A DNA stretch of 43,992 bases from Flavobacterium sp. J49 (GTDB lineage: Bacteria > Bacteroidota > Bacteroidia > Flavobacteriales > Flavobacteriaceae), in assembly GCF_011742145.1 (NCBI RefSeq), contig NZ_JAAQQU010000085.1, forward strand, positions 1-43,992, given 5' to 3'. Below the pieces are notes generated by a model that was not told where the DNA came from, made no database searches, and was given only the letters and a program-made list of their open reading frames with translations. Of the stretch, positions 16,913-25,445 are shown piece after piece (position 1 is the stretch's first letter; each line of letters starts with the position of its first letter). Made by a program: the position numbers and the translations under genes.

Positions 16913-19261
16913 ATGAAAAAATTATACTTTTTATTATTGCTGATGTCAGGATTGGTCAATGCCCAAATAGTTAATATACCGGATGCCAATTTTAAAGCAA
17001 GGCTTTTGGCAGCGAACTCGACAGTTGACATAGCCAAAGACAGTGCAGGAAATAATATAGCCATTGATCAAAATGCCGATGGTGAGATTCAGGTTTCTGA
17101 AGCATTATTGGTGTATTCTTTGAATAATTTGAATTACTCCAGTCAGTTTCCTATCTACGATTTGACCGGAATTCAGAGTTTTCAAAATATTACCTTATTG
17201 AATAGCGGTACGAGTTATTTGACCACTTTAGATTTGTCAAACATGCCTAATCTGGAGATATTATTTTGTGGCGGTTCTAATTTGACCAGTCTTAATGTGA
17301 ATGGTTGTAGCAGTTTGATTCAAATTGTTTCTGAAAACAGTCAGTTGACGTCTTTGGATTTGAGCGGTTTGAGTCAGTTGGTTTATGTTTATGTAGATAA
17401 TAATTTATTGCAAAACATCAACTTAACGGGAACAACCAGTTTAACTACACTAAGTTGCGCCTTCAATTCTTTAACCACTTTAGATGTGAGTTCTTGCACA
17501 AATTTACAGTCATTGTATTGTCCGTTTAATCAATTGACCTCGATTAACTTTACCGGATTGACCGCAATAGAATCCTTATACTTGCACAGTAATCAGTTAA
17601 CTAATCTAGATTTCAGCAATATGCCCAATTTGAGTTATGTTAACTGTTCGGCCAATTTGCTAACTACGGTGGATGTTTCCAACAATCACAATTTTACTAC
17701 ACTTATTTGTACCGATAGTCCAAACCTTGTGAGTGTTTTTATGAAATTCGGAAGACCGGCACTATCTATAAACGGAGGTTATCCACTAACGAATAATCCG
17801 AATTTGCAATATGTATGTATGGATGAATACAGAATTCCGGGATTTTTACAATATTTCCAAGAGAATGGGATGTCTAATGTTGTGGTTAATTCGTATTGTT
17901 CTTTTACCCCCGGAGGAAATTACAATACCATCACAGGTACTGTAACCGTAGACAATGACAATAACGGTTGTGATACAGGAGACGGTTTTAATCCGTATAT
18001 CCGAATGAACATTGCCGGCTTTAGCGGTCCGGGAGCGACATTTACCAATGCACAAGGGCAATATACATTCTATACTTTATCCGGAAACTTCACCATCAAT
18101 CCCAGTATTGAAAATCCTTCTTGGTTTACCGTTTCACCACAAAATGCCAATATCAACTTTGCCAATTTTAATAACAATGTTGTTACTCAAAATTTTTGTA
18201 TTGCACCAAACGGAATCCATCCCGATTTAGAAATTGTAGTAGCGCCGGTTAATCAGGCACGTCCGGGCTTTGATGCGGTTTATAAAATTGTATATCGCAA
18301 TAAAGGAAATCAAACATTGTCACAACAGTATGGCGTTAATTTCTTCTTTAATCAAAATTTAATGGAGTTGGTTTCCACTTCAGTAACGCCATCAACCTCG
18401 GGTCCGGGAAGTTTGTCTTGGGATTATGCCAACTTAAGACCTTTTGAAAGCAGAGCCATTTTGGTAACCTTTAATATCAATGCGCCGACAGATACCAATC
18501 CGGTGAACATTGGAGATATTTTAAATTACACCGCTTCTATATTACCGCAAGCCGGCGATGAAGACACAATGAATAATTTATGTGTTTATAACGAAATGGT
18601 TTCAGGTTCGTTTGATCCCAATGATATCACTTGTATTGAAGGTAATATAGTAGCTCCGAGTGAGATTGGAGATTATTTACATTATATGATTCGATTTGAA
18701 AATACAGGTACGGCAGAAGCAGAAAATATTGTTGTGCGAACCGATATCAATCCGGCCGATTTTGATGTGAGTTCACTACAATTATTAAGTGCCTCACATG
18801 ACATGTATACCAGAGTGACCGGCAATACCGTGGAATTTATTTTCGAAAACATCTTGTTAGAATCCGGTGGTCATGGCAATGTATTGCTCAAAGTAAAATC
18901 AGTAGGTTCGTTGCAACAAGGCGATAATGTAAACAAACGAGCTAACATCTATTTTGATTACAATTATCCGTTAGAAACCAATGATTATGAGACAATTTTC
19001 CAAGCGCTTAGCAATCCTAATTTCGAATCAGATCGTTCCATCAGTATTTATCCAAACCCAAGCAGTGGCGTTGTCTATATTAAAGGCGATTTTAATATCA
19101 AATCAATTCAGTTGTTTGATGTACAAGGCAGACTTTTACAAACCAACATAGTAAATGAAAATAATACAACTATCGATATTGCTGCCCAAAATGTCGGAGT
19201 GTATTTTGTTAGAGTGGTATCTGATAAAGGAATTAAAGTAGAAAAGTTAGTGAAGCAATAA
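16913..19261 (+). CDS. Secreted leucine-rich-repeat protein with T9SS type A sorting domain
   Basis: 782 residues. Signal peptide MKKLYFLLLLMSGLVNAQ. A leucine-rich-repeat region lies roughly at residues 100-280, with about 21-residue units such as LTSLDLSGLSQLVYV and LTTLDVSSCTNLQSLYC. A beta segment (GNYNTITGTVTVDNDNNGCD) follows. A DUF11/DUF7619-like region begins near SFDPNDITCIEG and contains RFENTGTAEAENIVV and ANIYFDYNYPLETN, a block common in Bacteroidota secreted proteins. The C-terminal about 80 residues (IYPNPSSGVVYIKG, LFDVQGRLL, GVYFVRVVSD) are a Por secretion tail (type A). An upstream in-frame start at 16835 would bury the signal peptide, so 16913 is preferred. The ligand is unknown. 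Confidence 0.9.
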   Translation: MKKLYFLLLLMSGLVNAQIVNIPDANFKARLLAANSTVDIAKDSAGNNIAIDQNADGEIQVSEALLVYSLNNLNYSSQFPIYDLTGIQSFQNITLLNSGTSYLTTLDLSNMPNLEILFCGGSNLTSLNVNGCSSLIQIVSENSQLTSLDLSGLSQLVYVYVDNNLLQNINLTGTTSLTTLSCAFNSLTTLDVSSCTNLQSLYCPFNQLTSINFTGLTAIESLYLHSNQLTNLDFSNMPNLSYVNCSANLLTTVDVSNNHNFTTLICTDSPNLVSVFMKFGRPALSINGGYPLTNNPNLQYVCMDEYRIPGFLQYFQENGMSNVVVNSYCSFTPGGNYNTITGTVTVDNDNNGCDTGDGFNPYIRMNIAGFSGPGATFTNAQGQYTFYTLSGNFTINPSIENPSWFTVSPQNANINFANFNNNVVTQNFCIAPNGIHPDLEIVVAPVNQARPGFDAVYKIVYRNKGNQTLSQQYGVNFFFNQNLMELVSTSVTPSTSGPGSLSWDYANLRPFESRAILVTFNINAPTDTNPVNIGDILNYTASILPQAGDEDTMNNLCVYNEMVSGSFDPNDITCIEGNIVAPSEIGDYLHYMIRFENTGTAEAENIVVRTDINPADFDVSSLQLLSASHDMYTRVTGNTVEFIFENILLESGGHGNVLLKVKSVGSLQQGDNVNKRANIYFDYNYPLETNDYETIFQALSNPNFESDRSISIYPNPSSGVVYIKGDFNIKSIQLFDVQGRLLQTNIVNENNTTIDIAAQNVGVYFVRVVSDKGIKVEKLVKQ

Positions 19262-19284
19262 ATTTGGGTTAAATTAATTGTGAT

Positions 19285-19313
19285 AAAGGCGTACGCAAGT
19301 GCGCCTTTTTTTA
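19285..19313 (+). terminator. Terminator after the leucine-rich-repeat gene
   Basis: AAAGGCG (19285-19291) pairs with CGCCTTT (19302-19308) around a 10-nt loop, followed by T residues, about 25 nt after the stop. Confidence 0.8.
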
Positions 19314-19350
19314 CTTATATATCAATTTTGCAAAATTTATCAAATAATTA

Positions 19351-19366
19351 ACGAAAACGTTGCCGT
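19351..19366. promoter_or_regulatory. Candidate LacI-type operator half-conserved palindrome upstream of gltA
   Basis: ACGAAAACGTTGCCGT differs at two of 16 positions from the perfect palindrome at 40515-40530. It lies 29 nt upstream of the gltA -7 box, where a regulator could bind. The central AACGTT is typical of LacI-family operators. No such regulator is encoded in the window, so function is inferred. Confidence 0.35.
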
Positions 19367-19395
19367 AATTCTTTTTTATTTCATTTCGAATTCCC

Positions 19396-19403
19396 TAATT
19401 TTG
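19396..19403 (+). promoter_or_regulatory. gltA promoter -7 box
   Basis: TAATTTTG fits TAnnTTTG and lies 41 nt before the gltA ATG. No clean TTG is seen at the -33 spacing. Confidence 0.5.
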
Positions 19404-19444
19404 TTAAATTATTAATTTATCAAGATTTATTTCCATTTTATATC

Positions 19445-20728
19445 ATGTCTAAAACAGCTATATTAGAACTTGATGGCGTAAAGTATGAGTTTCCTGTAAT
19501 TGTAGGAAGTGAAAACGAAGCCGCCATCGACATTGAAAAACTTCGTGCATTAACGGGCGCTATCACACTAGATCCGGGTTATAAAAATTCAGGATCATGT
19601 AAGAGTGACATCACTTTCCTTGATGGAGAAGAAGGTATCCTTCGCTATCGTGGTTATGCCATTGAAGATTTGGCCGAGAAAGCCGATTTTCTGGAAGTTT
19701 CTTATTTAGTAATTTTTGGTGAACTGCCAACTAAAGCTCAATTAGAGCAGTTTGAAAATGATATCAGAAAATATACGTTGGTTAATGAGGAAATGAAAAA
19801 CATCATTGATGGTTTTCCGAAAACAGCTCACCCAATGGGCGTTTTGTCTTCACTAACCAGTGCGCTTACCGCATTCAACCCCAAAGTGGTTGATGTAGAA
19901 AATGAAAAAGAAATGTACGAAGCCGTATGTAAAACCATGGGTAAATTCTTGGTGATTGCTACCTGGACGTACAGAAAAATGATGGGTTATCCTTTGAATT
20001 ATTACGACAATACTATAGGTTATGTTGATAATTTTATGCAGTTGATGTTTAAATTACCAACCGGACCATATAAAGCAAATCCTGTAGTAATTGACGCCTT
20101 AGATAAATTGTTTATTCTTCACGCCGATCACGAGCAAAACTGTTCGACTTCTACGGTTAGAATCGTTGGTTCCTCCCATGCAGGATTGTTTGCTTCTATC
20201 TCTGCGGGTGTTTCGGCACTTTGGGGACCATTACATGGTGGTGCCAATCAAGCGGTATTGGAGATGTTGGAAGCCATACAAAAAGATGGTGGAGACGCCG
20301 ATAAATATTTGGCAAAAGCGAAAGACAAAGATGATCCGTTCCGTTTGATGGGATTCGGACACCGCGTTTATAAAAACTTTGACCCAAGAGCTAAAATCAT
20401 CAAAAAAGCAGCCGATGAGGTATTGAACACTTTAGGGGTTGATGATCCGATTTTAGATATTGCTAAAAAATTAGAGGCTTCAGCTTTAGTGGATGATTAC
20501 TTTGTATCCAGAAAATTATATCCAAACGTTGATTTCTATTCAGGAATCATTTACCGTGCTTTAGGAATTCCAACCGAAATGTTTACCGTAATGTTCGCTA
20601 TCGGACGTCTACCGGGTTGGATTGCACAATGGAAAGAAATGCGTATCAACAAGGAACCAATAGGACGTCCAAGACAAGTTTATACGGGTTATCCGCTGAG
20701 AGATTTCCAACCAATGGATAAAAGATAA
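19445..20728 (+). CDS. gltA: Citrate synthase
   Basis: 427 residues, the length of type II (hexameric) bacterial citrate synthases. It condenses acetyl-CoA and oxaloacetate to citrate, the entry step of the TCA cycle. Visible motifs are LDPGYKNSGSCKSDITFLDG, LRYRGYAIEDLAEKA, the active-site His region HADHEQNCSTSTVRIVGSSH, GPLHGGANQAVLEML, MGFGHRVYKNFDPRA and the Asp-containing NVDFYSGIIYRALGIP. It is a single-gene unit with its own promoter box and a strong terminator. Confidence 0.97.
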   Translation: MSKTAILELDGVKYEFPVIVGSENEAAIDIEKLRALTGAITLDPGYKNSGSCKSDITFLDGEEGILRYRGYAIEDLAEKADFLEVSYLVIFGELPTKAQLEQFENDIRKYTLVNEEMKNIIDGFPKTAHPMGVLSSLTSALTAFNPKVVDVENEKEMYEAVCKTMGKFLVIATWTYRKMMGYPLNYYDNTIGYVDNFMQLMFKLPTGPYKANPVVIDALDKLFILHADHEQNCSTSTVRIVGSSHAGLFASISAGVSALWGPLHGGANQAVLEMLEAIQKDGGDADKYLAKAKDKDDPFRLMGFGHRVYKNFDPRAKIIKKAADEVLNTLGVDDPILDIAKKLEASALVDDYFVSRKLYPNVDFYSGIIYRALGIPTEMFTVMFAIGRLPGWIAQWKEMRINKEPIGRPRQVYTGYPLRDFQPMDKR

Positions 20729-20748
20729 ATCCAATTAATATTTTATTG

Positions 20749-20777
20749 AACTCCTTGCTTTTGCAAGGAGTTTTTTT
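20749..20777 (+). terminator. gltA terminator
   Basis: A perfect 10-bp stem AACTCCTTGC (20749-20758) with GCAAGGAGTT (20763-20772), TTTT loop, followed by a T run. Confidence 0.93.
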
Positions 20778-20967
20778 ATACCCAATACTCAGGTATAAGC
20801 CATTTTTTTAGGCAATACCTTTTTATTGTCGTTGTTAACTCATTTGTAATGAGTGATGTAAATATATCCTGATTTTTTTTTCACTGCTCCGATTTAGTCT
20901 TTCTTTTGTTAGTATTTCATGTATTTAAAATTCGTAAGAATAATACAATTATAATTGATAAAAAGAT

Positions 20968-20985
20968 GTATTTAATCGATTAAAT
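20968..20985. promoter_or_regulatory. Perfect 18-bp palindrome, candidate operator
   Basis: TATTTAATCGATTAAATA is fully self-complementary with no spacer. It ends 32 nt upstream of the -7 box at 21018, a usual place for an activator or repressor dimer. It has no T run and lies far from any stop codon, so it is not a terminator. The binding protein is unknown. Confidence 0.45.
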
Positions 20986-21017
20986 ATGTATTTTATAGAT
21001 GTTTTAAAAAAATAATA

Positions 21018-21025
21018 TAATTTTG
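21018..21025 (+). promoter_or_regulatory. -7 box for the YadA-head-like gene pair
   Basis: TAATTTTG fits TAnnTTTG. No clean TTG is at the -33 spacing, consistent with a promoter that needs an activator. Transcription from here would give a leader of about 145 nt. Confidence 0.45.
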
Positions 21026-21175
21026 TCAATGTAAAAATATATGCGCTACAAGCTATTTCAATGTGCAACCTACAAAATGCATTGAAAGTGTTATAAATAA
21101 AATTTAAGCCAAATCCAATCAACCCTGATAAATGAGTTTTTAAATTATTTTTCTAATGCCCCAAATTTTTTAGTT

Positions 21176-23389
21176 ATGAAAAAAAAATACCTTTTATTTA
21201 CGACGTTAGTTCTTTTGACAGTTGTTTTTGAAACTAGCGCACAAGTTGACAATACATTTTCAGGAGAAGGTTCAGGTGTGAACAACACCGGGAATTTTAA
21301 TACCGGCTTCGGTAAAGATGCTTTGATGAACAACACCAGTCACAGTAATAATGCTTTTGGTGCAAGAGTTTTGTCTGTAACAACAGGCGGTTTTAACAGT
21401 GCTTTCGGAAATGAATCTTTGGCAAATAACACCAGTGGTTCACTTAATAGTGCTTTTGGTACTCGAAGTTTATGGAACAATTTAACCGGAAAAAGTAATA
21501 TTGCATTTGGGCACAGAGCAATGGAGGCGAATGTTTTTGGTAGCAACAACACCGCAATTGGTTATGGTGCGTTGTTGTATTCTACCGGAAGCAACAATAT
21601 TGCCTTAGGGATAAATACACCAAAAAATTTAGTTTCAGGGAATAATAATATTTTTATTGGAGCAGAAACCGCAAAAAACCTAATCAACGGAAGTTACAAT
21701 GTTTTTTTAGGAAATGTTAGCTTGGAAGCTACACCATCTTCGGCTAAAGTTGCTGGAAATAATACAGATGCGACTATTATTTTGGCTGATGGTTTAGGAA
21801 ACCAAAGGGTTTTCATTAACAAAGGAGGGAACGTAGGTATTGGTTTAGGGAATAATGTAATTCCGGCCAACAGACTCGATTTAGGAGGAGGAATGGTGAT
21901 AGGAAGAAATTATGTTCCCAATGCCGCTACTACTGCTTCCAATACGACTTTAGCACCACTAAACGGTATGTTGGTTGAAGGTAAAGTTGGAATTGGAAAT
22001 AAATCACCAAACAATAAAGTTGAAATTACACATGGTGTAAATGGTAACTCCGGACTTCGATTTACCAACTTAACCAGTCAATTTAATCCGCCAGCCAGCC
22101 AAACTTCAACAAAGTTTTTAACCGTAAATGCCAATGGTGATGTGGTATTACAAAAAATGGCCGGTTTAACGAATTCGAATGTAATGTCATCTAATGCCAA
22201 TTTGATGACGACCAATGTTAATAATATTGCCGCTTCAGCGCCTATAGTGAATTCAATATCGAATAGCATTACCGGTAATCAATTGGTTACTACTGTTAAT
22301 GGTGTGCCAAGTGCTCCGGTAACTTTACCACAGGGAATTTTAACCGAAGTTGATGGAAGCGTAACCAATGAGTTACAAACGATTTCACTATCAGGAAACA
22401 CGATTACACTATCCAACGGTGGAGGTTCTATTACCATTCCGACCGTTGTAGATACTGATACAGATGCTCAGAATTTAGCTTTAGCAGGAAATGTACTTTC
22501 TATTACTAATGGAAATAGCGTTACACTACCGGCTGATGTACCGCAAACACTTTCACAAACCGGTAATACCATCACGCTTTCAAATGGCGGAGGTTCAGTT
22601 ACCATTCCCAATATGACTGATACCGATCAACAAACCTTAACCTTAAACGGACAAGTACTTTCTATCTCTAATGGAAATAGTGTTGTTTTACCTACACACG
22701 GACCGCAATCTATCACTCAAAACGGCGCGATTGTTACTTTATCCAACGGAGGTGGTTCAATAACGCTTCAATCCACTACAGTAACCGCAGGAAATAATGT
22801 AACAGTAATAGGCAACGGTTCATCCGGGACACCTTATGTAGTTAGTGCTAACGACACCAGTCTTTATGCAGATAATGGTGCTATCAATACAGCGACCACC
22901 GTTAATGGAAACAGAATTGTGGAAATGAACAACAGTAACCTTTGGTTCAGCACAGGAAACAGCAGTGCCAATGGTAAAATTTACTTGGGATCAACAGCTA
23001 CTTATCCAAGTACTACCGGAAACTACAGACTTTTTGTTGAAGGTGGAATTATGACCGAGAAAGTAAAAGTGGCCTTAAGAAGTTCTGCCAACTGGGCGGA
23101 TTATGTTTTTGCCAATGACTATAAATTAATGCCGTTGAAAGAAGTTGAAACTTTTGTAAAAGCTAACAAACATTTACCGGGTGTTGATTCTGCAGAAGCA
23201 TTAGCGAAAAACGGAATTGATGTTGCTGAAATGCAGTCTAAACAAATGGAGAAAATTGAAGAGTTAACACTTTACATCATTGATCAAGATAAAAAAATAG
23301 AAGCTCAAGGCAAAGCCATCGAAAAAAACAGCAAAGAAATTGAAGAGTTGAAAGCTCAAATACAAGCTTTGATTGCAAAAACTAAATAA
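21176..23389 (+). CDS. Secreted beta-repeat protein with YadA-head-like repeats and C-terminal coiled coil
   Basis: 737 residues. Signal peptide (MKKKYLLFTTLVLLTVVFET, cleavage near SAQ). Residues about 25-190 are about nine head-type repeats of the NxAFGxxxL kind (SNNAFGARVL, GFNSAFGNESL, SNIAFGHRAM, SNNTAIGYGAL), like the beta-roll head of trimeric autotransporter adhesins. Residues about 400-535 hold three copies of a GNTITLSNGGGSITIP unit alternating with GNVLSITNGNSVTLP. The C-terminal part (SANWADYVFANDYKLMPLKE, NKHLPGVDSAEAL) ends in a heptad-rich coiled coil (about 680-737). No T9SS sorting tail and no YadA membrane anchor are visible, so the means of surface display is unclear. It was possibly annotated elsewhere as a tail-fibre-like protein. 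The next gene starts 1 nt after the stop. Confidence 0.8.
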   Translation: MKKKYLLFTTLVLLTVVFETSAQVDNTFSGEGSGVNNTGNFNTGFGKDALMNNTSHSNNAFGARVLSVTTGGFNSAFGNESLANNTSGSLNSAFGTRSLWNNLTGKSNIAFGHRAMEANVFGSNNTAIGYGALLYSTGSNNIALGINTPKNLVSGNNNIFIGAETAKNLINGSYNVFLGNVSLEATPSSAKVAGNNTDATIILADGLGNQRVFINKGGNVGIGLGNNVIPANRLDLGGGMVIGRNYVPNAATTASNTTLAPLNGMLVEGKVGIGNKSPNNKVEITHGVNGNSGLRFTNLTSQFNPPASQTSTKFLTVNANGDVVLQKMAGLTNSNVMSSNANLMTTNVNNIAASAPIVNSISNSITGNQLVTTVNGVPSAPVTLPQGILTEVDGSVTNELQTISLSGNTITLSNGGGSITIPTVVDTDTDAQNLALAGNVLSITNGNSVTLPADVPQTLSQTGNTITLSNGGGSVTIPNMTDTDQQTLTLNGQVLSISNGNSVVLPTHGPQSITQNGAIVTLSNGGGSITLQSTTVTAGNNVTVIGNGSSGTPYVVSANDTSLYADNGAINTATTVNGNRIVEMNNSNLWFSTGNSSANGKIYLGSTATYPSTTGNYRLFVEGGIMTEKVKVALRSSANWADYVFANDYKLMPLKEVETFVKANKHLPGVDSAEALAKNGIDVAEMQSKQMEKIEELTLYIIDQDKKIEAQGKAIEKNSKEIEELKAQIQALIAKTK

Positions 23390-23390
23390 T

Positions 23391-25364
23391 ATGTACAAGA
23401 TATTTAAAATAGTTTTACTGAGCTGTATTGTTTTCAATTCGGCTACGGTTTCAGCCCAGCTCAATGAGTATTTGGCTGATGAAAACAGCAGGATTTCAAT
23501 TTCACAACAAACGGAAAATGAAATCAGACGCTTTGTGGATGATAATTTTAAGAATTATAAATTATCGAAAGAAACTACCGATGAGGTCATCAAACACCTC
23601 AAAGAAGAAGAGGAATTTACCGATGAAGAATTACAGAAAGCCTTAGTTAATACCAAAATTTATGAATTGAGAAAGTTGTTCTTTCTCCAAAACCCGGACA
23701 AAAAAGAATATTATTTGGCCAAAACGCCATCTCAAACGATTATGCAAACTTGTGTAAACGGAGATTTTGAAAGCAATACCGCCGGTTATTCTTTTTGGTC
23801 TGATGCTTATCCGCAACCTGCTACCGGAACGGGGTTTTTTCAGTCTTGTTCTATGCCAACAGCTGCAACAGCAACAAATATGGTTACCCCAAGTACCAAC
23901 AACTTTGGTTCAACTATAACTTTGATTAGTAGCACAAATGCGGGCTATCAGCAATATGATCCAACTTTGGCCGCTTTAGGCGTAAATGTGCCAACGATAA
24001 ACTCTAATGGAGGAACAAAATCTATTAAGCTTAACAATGCCAATGGATTTGGTTCTTCGGATGTGACAACGATGTCACGCTATTTTCCGGTGATCAATCA
24101 AGCTACGATTGATTTTAATTTTTCATTAATCATGGACAATAAACCGGCTCACGGACAACCGATACAACCTTTTTTCAGAGTTAGAGTTTATGACCAGTTC
24201 AATAATATAGTTGATGAAATTTGTATCATCGCCAATCCCGATAATTGTCTGTTCAATACTTTGGTAATTGGAAGCAACAGAAGGGTTTTATACACCAATT
24301 GGATTTGTGCCCGATTGAATGTGCAGGATATTTTAAACCAGCCGGGAAGAATCGAATTCACGGTTAGTGATTGTGAACCTTCTGCTCATTTTGGAACCGT
24401 TTACATTGATAATATTTGTGGATTTACTTGTGCCGTTCCTCAATTAGGCGCATTAAGTACTGATCCAACAAACATCAATTGTCCTGATATGACAGGTGCA
24501 ACGCCTATAGAAGTTTGTGGTACCTTCCAACCTCCGGTTAATGCGGTTGTCAATACAATTTCATTAAATATTTTACAAAATAATGTAGTGATAGGCACTA
24601 TGGCTGCTCCAACAACGTTGACGGCCAGTACCTATTGTTTTACGGTCAATCCAACATTGTTTGGTGCCAATCCATCCGGTGATTTTGAGTTTCAGGTCAA
24701 TGGTACTTTTAATGTTAATTGTCCGGCAGGAACCTTTGTTTACGAAATCTCCGATAACTCGGCGAATATTGGACCCGATGTGACTTTTACCGATTGTTGT
24801 CAGGCCACTCTGTTATTGGCCTCGCCGACAGATGACCTGAATAATTTAGCGGTAGCTGCAACCAAAGAAAAAGAAAGATCAGATTGGATTAAAGCCGCCA
24901 ACATTGTCTCGGTGGGTGACAATACTACTGGCAACGGCGTGGTGTATCATGCGGCCAATTATGTTGAACTTAATCCGGGTTTTGAAGCCGCTTTAGGATC
25001 ACAGTTTGCCGCTTATCCTGAAGGTTGTACCACCGATTTTGTCTACAGACAACAAAGCGAAAACGAACCTGAAACTAAAGAGGTACGTGCCACTGAAGAT
25101 ACGGTGGTCAATTTGATTAAAATAGCCAATGGTTTCGCCATCATTCCGAATCCATCCAGCAGTACGATTGAAATCGTGATGAAAAATGCCGAGTTCAATA
25201 AAATCAATATCACTTCTATCGACGGTAAAACGGTCTTAAATCGCAATATTGAAATGACCGACAAAACCCAAGTGGACGTCAGTGGTTATGCTAATGGGGT
25301 TTACATCATCAACATAACCTCTGAAGATGGACGAATTCACACCGAGAAATTGATAAAGAATTAA
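23391..25364 (+). CDS. Secreted protein with 3-coathanger-like segment and T9SS type A sorting domain
   Basis: 657 residues. Signal peptide MYKIFKIVLLSCIVFNSATVSAQ. Residues about 25-105 are charged and helical. A C-V-NGDFES segment (around residue 120) opens a beta-sandwich-like region with cysteines. Near residue 500, IVSVGDNTTGNGVVYHAANY and VELNPGFEAALGSQF match the 3-coathanger stack seen in Bacteroidota surface proteins. The C-terminus (IIPNPSSSTIEIVMKN, ITSIDGKTVL, NGVYIINITSEDG) is a Por secretion tail of type A. ATG at 23391 is preferred over 23373, which lies inside the upstream gene. It is probably co-transcribed with the head-repeat gene and may be its surface partner (inference). 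Confidence 0.85.
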   Translation: MYKIFKIVLLSCIVFNSATVSAQLNEYLADENSRISISQQTENEIRRFVDDNFKNYKLSKETTDEVIKHLKEEEEFTDEELQKALVNTKIYELRKLFFLQNPDKKEYYLAKTPSQTIMQTCVNGDFESNTAGYSFWSDAYPQPATGTGFFQSCSMPTAATATNMVTPSTNNFGSTITLISSTNAGYQQYDPTLAALGVNVPTINSNGGTKSIKLNNANGFGSSDVTTMSRYFPVINQATIDFNFSLIMDNKPAHGQPIQPFFRVRVYDQFNNIVDEICIIANPDNCLFNTLVIGSNRRVLYTNWICARLNVQDILNQPGRIEFTVSDCEPSAHFGTVYIDNICGFTCAVPQLGALSTDPTNINCPDMTGATPIEVCGTFQPPVNAVVNTISLNILQNNVVIGTMAAPTTLTASTYCFTVNPTLFGANPSGDFEFQVNGTFNVNCPAGTFVYEISDNSANIGPDVTFTDCCQATLLLASPTDDLNNLAVAATKEKERSDWIKAANIVSVGDNTTGNGVVYHAANYVELNPGFEAALGSQFAAYPEGCTTDFVYRQQSENEPETKEVRATEDTVVNLIKIANGFAIIPNPSSSTIEIVMKNAEFNKINITSIDGKTVLNRNIEMTDKTQVDVSGYANGVYIINITSEDGRIHTEKLIKN

Positions 25365-25389
25365 ATTTACTCCGAAATACTTATAAACA

Positions 25390-25420
25390 AAGCTTCTCCT
25401 AACCGAGAAGCTTTTTTATA
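25390..25420 (+). terminator. Terminator after the T9SS type A gene
   Basis: AAGCTTCTC (25390-25398) pairs with GAGAAGCTT (25405-25413), loop CTAACC, followed by a T run that runs into the next promoter box. Confidence 0.88.
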
Positions 25421-25424
25421 TTTG
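25417..25424 (+). promoter_or_regulatory. -7 box of the arginine deiminase/DDAH-like gene
   Basis: TATATTTG fits TAnnTTTG, 21 nt before the ATG at 25446. Its first bases belong to the T run of the upstream terminator. Confidence 0.55.
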
Positions 25425-25445
25425 TCCAATGCCAAAAGCTATTTT

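Larger units (their letters stand above)
20773..21175. other. 400-nt AT-rich intergenic region with palindrome, promoter box and long leader
   Basis: No gene is supported here. It holds an 18-bp perfect palindrome (20968-20985), a -7 promoter box (21018-21025), and an inverted repeat TTTCAATG (21056-21063) / CATTGAAA (21080-21087) inside a leader of about 145 nt before the ATG at 21176. The left part (20778-20960) is featureless AT-rich sequence. Confidence 0.6.

Noticed and set aside
21176..23389. Head-repeat gene as a prophage tail fibre
   Set aside because: It has a signal peptide and is next to a T9SS gene; no phage gene is nearby.
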